Source: Limanda limanda (taxonomy: Eukaryota; Chordata; Actinopteri; Pleuronectiformes; Pleuronectidae). From it: 64,000 bases of DNA. The stretch is taken from positions 2,482,383 through 2,546,382 of the forward strand of contig NC_083636.1 in the NCBI RefSeq assembly GCF_963576545.1, given 5' to 3'. This document shows, one piece after another, positions 1 through 64,000 of this stretch. Numbering within the stretch: the first letter of the stretch is position 1; every line of letters begins with the position of its first letter. The notes below the pieces were generated by a model, which had not been told where the DNA came from, did not search any database, and saw only the letters and a program-made list of their open reading frames with translations. Made by a program: the position numbers and the translations under genes.

Positions 1-501
1 ACATGAGAGAGTGCACGTGGCATTGTTCTGTAGAATAAGATGAGAAAAAAGTTTGTAAAAAAAACACTAATGCAATGCCAGAGATATAAATAGTTAGCCA
101 AACAATTGGAATCGTCTGTAAACATATTTTACAATTGATGGATAAATGAATGGAAATAGTCTAGATGAACAGATGAACAATCCTCAATAAGCATGCTGAT
201 ATATTTTCCCCAGTAATATCATGGAAACTTACCTGACTAGTCCTGCACTCTACAGCAGGCCTCAATAGCCCTGCTGTAGAGTGAAGCATGCTGGGAGTTA
301 TCTGTGCATGTGATGGAAGAATGCTCAGTGGAGGGTTGAAATTCAACGTTCCATACATCTTTAAAATAGAGTTTTGAATGATGTTTTTATTGCTCAGTGT
401 TTAATTTGCGTATTTTTTATTTTTTTCAAAATTCCCAGCTAAACTTCCCATGAAAAGTTTCCGGAAATTTACCGGAAACTTTCCTCCCCTTTGCAACCCT
501 A
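1..501 (-). mobile_element. hAT-type non-autonomous transposon, copy 1 (cut by window edge)
   Basis: This matches the 788-bp element at 6566-7353, starting at its equivalent of about position 6887. It ends ttgcaaccct-a at 501, the same terminus, followed by gtcacaaa (502-509) as the presumed 8-bp target duplication. The BED reading frame itself lies mostly before the window start. The apparent 5'-UTR intron is kept (acceptor ctgtag complement at 28-33, donor complement acttac at 227-232), as is the 14-bp-arm hairpin (246-283). It ends 56 bp before wdr7 E1. Confidence 0.8.
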
Positions 502-502
502 G

Positions 503-61593
<61,091 letters not shown>

Positions 61594-63885
61594 GCTCCGG
61601 CCTCGGGTTCGACTCCTTTTACCTTAGTTTCCTTTTCTGAGGCAGAATCAGAAACGATTCTCTCGTGGTCGATATCATTTTAAACCCAAAATGTTAAGAG
61701 TGTAAAATGAAGCTGAGGAAGTTTTCACATCAAAGTTCATCAGTCGAGGAACGAAGCTGCTTCAGGACTTTTTCTTCCCATTAAATTATTTTCCTGAGTG
61801 AACTCACTCATGTATTTAAAGTTCCTGAGTGAAGCCACGTTTACATTTTAAACTGCATCATGTGTTTGGAGTCGTTTGCATCTTCTCGTCATTCTGTTCC
61901 AAACGTTTTGACTCGCAGCCTTTTGGCTTCTCATCGAAATTAAATTTAAAGTTCATGAAGAGAATCTTATTTTTAAATATCTGAACTTCAGGTATTCGTG
62001 GATTTATTGAGCAGAAACATGCTCTGGAACATTTAGAACATGGATTGAGAATTAATTTATTTTCTTTTTCTGCAGTAGTATTATAAGATACACAAAAACA
62101 GCAAAGACATGACACGTCTGTTCCTGCTCTTTCCTCTTGTGTTCTTCAGTCTCACTGTTTTCATTCTGTATCTGTCCGACCACATTTTGGTCCAAAATCT
62201 TTTCCCCTCACGTTATTTCTCGTAATGTTAAAACGTTCCTGAAGCTTTTTAAATTTGAAGGAAACAGCAGCTGATTTTTTTATTTGCCTCATTTTATCCC
62301 CGGCTTCACTTTTCTTTTTTCTTTGTGGCCGAAGTGAAAACTGCTCCTGGCTTCACAGCTGGTTTTTCCCTCTGACCTTGAAGAGGCCACCTCCAGATAT
62401 GATAGTGTACATATACATTAAATATATATATATCATCAGAGCTGCTGTGTAATGTAGGCTGGTGTTAATCTTGTACAGTGAGCGTGAATCCAGTTGTGTG
62501 TATTTATTGTTGCTAACGTGACGTCTGCCTGGCGCTGAACTCCGATGACTTCTCATCTCAGTTCATCTGAAACGTTTCCAGTTGTTTTAACTTGTAAAAT
62601 GAGATTTAACTTAACGATTAAAGTCTTTTCACGATATAAAGAATTCCTCGACAGATAGAAAAGCAGGAGAAAATTCAGTAATTAAAGAAAACCAACTCTT
62701 CTCTAATTAACAGCCGTGGGTTCGACCAGGCTTGATGCATCTCTTTAGCTTGGAGCTAACACACTCATTACTTCTTATGAGGAATGCTAACCGCTACATC
62801 AGCGTTATGTATAAAGAGAAACTTTCTTTAGGCTGCGTCTGTAAAACCAGGACGTTGTGTTATCAGGACACATTTTTAATTTAACGTCTGATTGTGTAAC
62901 TGTTGTAAATGTCCCAGAGCAGCTTCTTGCTTTTAAACATTTTATCCCTCAGAGTTTAATGCAGAGATATAGGAGAATATAATAGGATCTGTATAAAGTT
63001 ATTTACTGCTCCCGTGTGTTGGACGCACTTCACGTCACCTCAGTTTCATTAGTGCCGTCAGAAAGCTTCTCACACGTCACACACCTGGAAACTGTAGCGT
63101 GTCAAAGCTTTTCACAACTTCCTCCTCTCCTTAGAAAACACACACACACAGAGACAGACACAGACACACACACGTCAAGTCCTCTTTGAGCTCTTGATTC
63201 CACGTTTTCTCCACCGCTCTTAACGGTTTGGGGAGAATCTGTTTTAGGCGGCGTCTCTGGGGAGTAAAGGTGAGAAGAGTAGAGCTGAGGAAGAGCTGGA
63301 GAGTAAATAACAAGTGAGGAAGATCAGCTCGTTCAGCCAGAAAAACAAGTTTCTCTCCGCTGAAGGAAGTGAAGTGAAAAGTCTCCGAAGCTTCATGAGA
63401 AACCTGATGTTACCGGACACGTCTGTAAACCTGCAGCTTTCTGAATCTTCACATAAAAAACAGATCATAACAGAAGAATAATTCTCACAGATTATTTCTA
63501 TAGTTTCCTTTCTTTCTCCTCTTGTTTTATTGTGAATCAGCTTCTTTTCCTCACGTGTGAAAATCAAATCATTTCCTTCAGCTTCCGACTCGTCAGCTGA
63601 TTATTCACTTGAAAAAAACAGTTTATTTCTCGATTTCACACTAAATGTTTCAGAATTGTTCTAATTTTTTTTTTGATGTGATTAAATATTTATTGTTCCG
63701 GAGTAAAAGTAGTGTAGATATTTGTGTGCGTGTTGGTCTGTGTGTGTGTGTGTGTGTGTGTGTTGCATGTATACAGGCTCTCCTCAGTGTAACAGTGCAG
63801 CTTGAATCTATTGTGCATCATATTAACAACATGTGTTGCTGTTGTTGACTTTGTGTCCATTAAAGATGAAAACGTGTGTTTGATT
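61594..63885 (+). other. wdr7: Probable wdr7 3' UTR
   Basis: AT-rich sequence with no further coding signal runs from the stop codon to a polyadenylation signal near 63859. It contains a short TG repeat (about 63738-63762), an AT repeat near 62415-62432 and a T-rich stretch near 62458-62515 that looks unusually unique for this window. Other ATTAAA-like sites (for example near 62417) could give shorter transcripts. The exact end is inferred. Confidence 0.5.
63859..63864 (+). terminator. Candidate poly(A) signal ATTAAA
   Basis: ATTAAA sits in ccattaaagatgaaaacg and is followed within 30 nt by a GT-rich element (gtgtgtttgattc). This is the signal-plus-downstream arrangement expected at a vertebrate mRNA end. 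I saw no AATAAA between the stop codon and this site. Confidence 0.5.
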
Positions 63886-63912
63886 CTCCGTCTTCTTTTC
63901 TTTAACCTCGAC

Positions 63913-63976
63913 TGAGGCTCGGGGGGTAAAGCGGGTGGTCCACTAACCGGAGGGTCGGCGGTTTGATCCCCGAGCA
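63913..63976 (+). mobile_element. tRNA-like SINE head fragment
   Basis: gaggctcggggggtaaagc resembles a degenerate A box. gtccactaaccggagggtcgg and the B-box-like gtttgatcc (63961-63969) complete a tRNA-like head of about 62 bp. It lacks a proper acceptor stem and is probably a SINE promoter, not a working tRNA gene. Confidence 0.5.
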
Positions 63977-64000
63977 TCATTTCCTGTCTGATCTTCTGAA

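Noticed and set aside
63913..63976. A functional tRNA gene at the window end
   Set aside because: Only the B box is convincing; the A box is degenerate and no paired acceptor stem is visible, so a SINE fragment is more likely.

Overview
The window is a stretch of a ray-finned (teleost-like) fish genome carrying one multi-exon gene on the plus strand. It is the 3' two thirds of wdr7 (WD repeat domain 7, Rabconnectin-3 beta), which works with Rabconnectin-3 alpha (DMXL1/DMXL2) in assembling and regulating the vacuolar H+-ATPase. Nineteen coding exons, from 558 to the stop codon at 61591-61593, join in frame to 1035 complete codons plus one codon split at the upstream boundary. The 5' exons (about 450 residues, the N-terminal WD40 repeats) lie outside the window. 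Every junction is GT-AG, all phases agree, and the protein matches vertebrate WDR7 closely as I remember it. Exons are GC-rich with many C/G-ending codons; introns are AT-richer and full of simple repeats.

Layout: 1-501 is the end of a hAT-type DNA transposon. E1-E3 (558-4746) hold the end of the N-terminal WD40 region; intron 1 is almost filled by a 15-bp minisatellite. Intron 3 (4747-10888) holds LINE fragments, one interrupted by a hAT element, and a GT array of about 174 bp. E4-E8 (10889-20133) encode the conserved middle region, an acidic stretch and low-complexity linkers. E9-E13 (23050-48364) encode the helical central region, split by introns of 5.0, 12.7 and 6.6 kb with LINE pieces, fold-back repeats and some unique stretches that look like conserved non-coding DNA. 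Intron 13 holds a 1.25-kb, 20-bp minisatellite and a second hAT copy. E14-E19 (54669-61593) encode the C-terminal helical segment and WD40 repeats. The 3' UTR probably runs to an ATTAAA signal at 63859; a tRNA-like SINE fragment follows.

I see no second host gene, no confident structural RNA gene and no CRISPR or prokaryotic system. The points most worth checking are: (1) short, non-autonomous hAT elements that keep an intact stand-alone BED zinc-finger reading frame, one of them with its own apparent 5'-UTR intron; (2) a possible 24-nt in-frame microexon at 24199-24222; (3) repeats placed directly against wdr7 splice sites. Homology statements come from recognition, not from a search.
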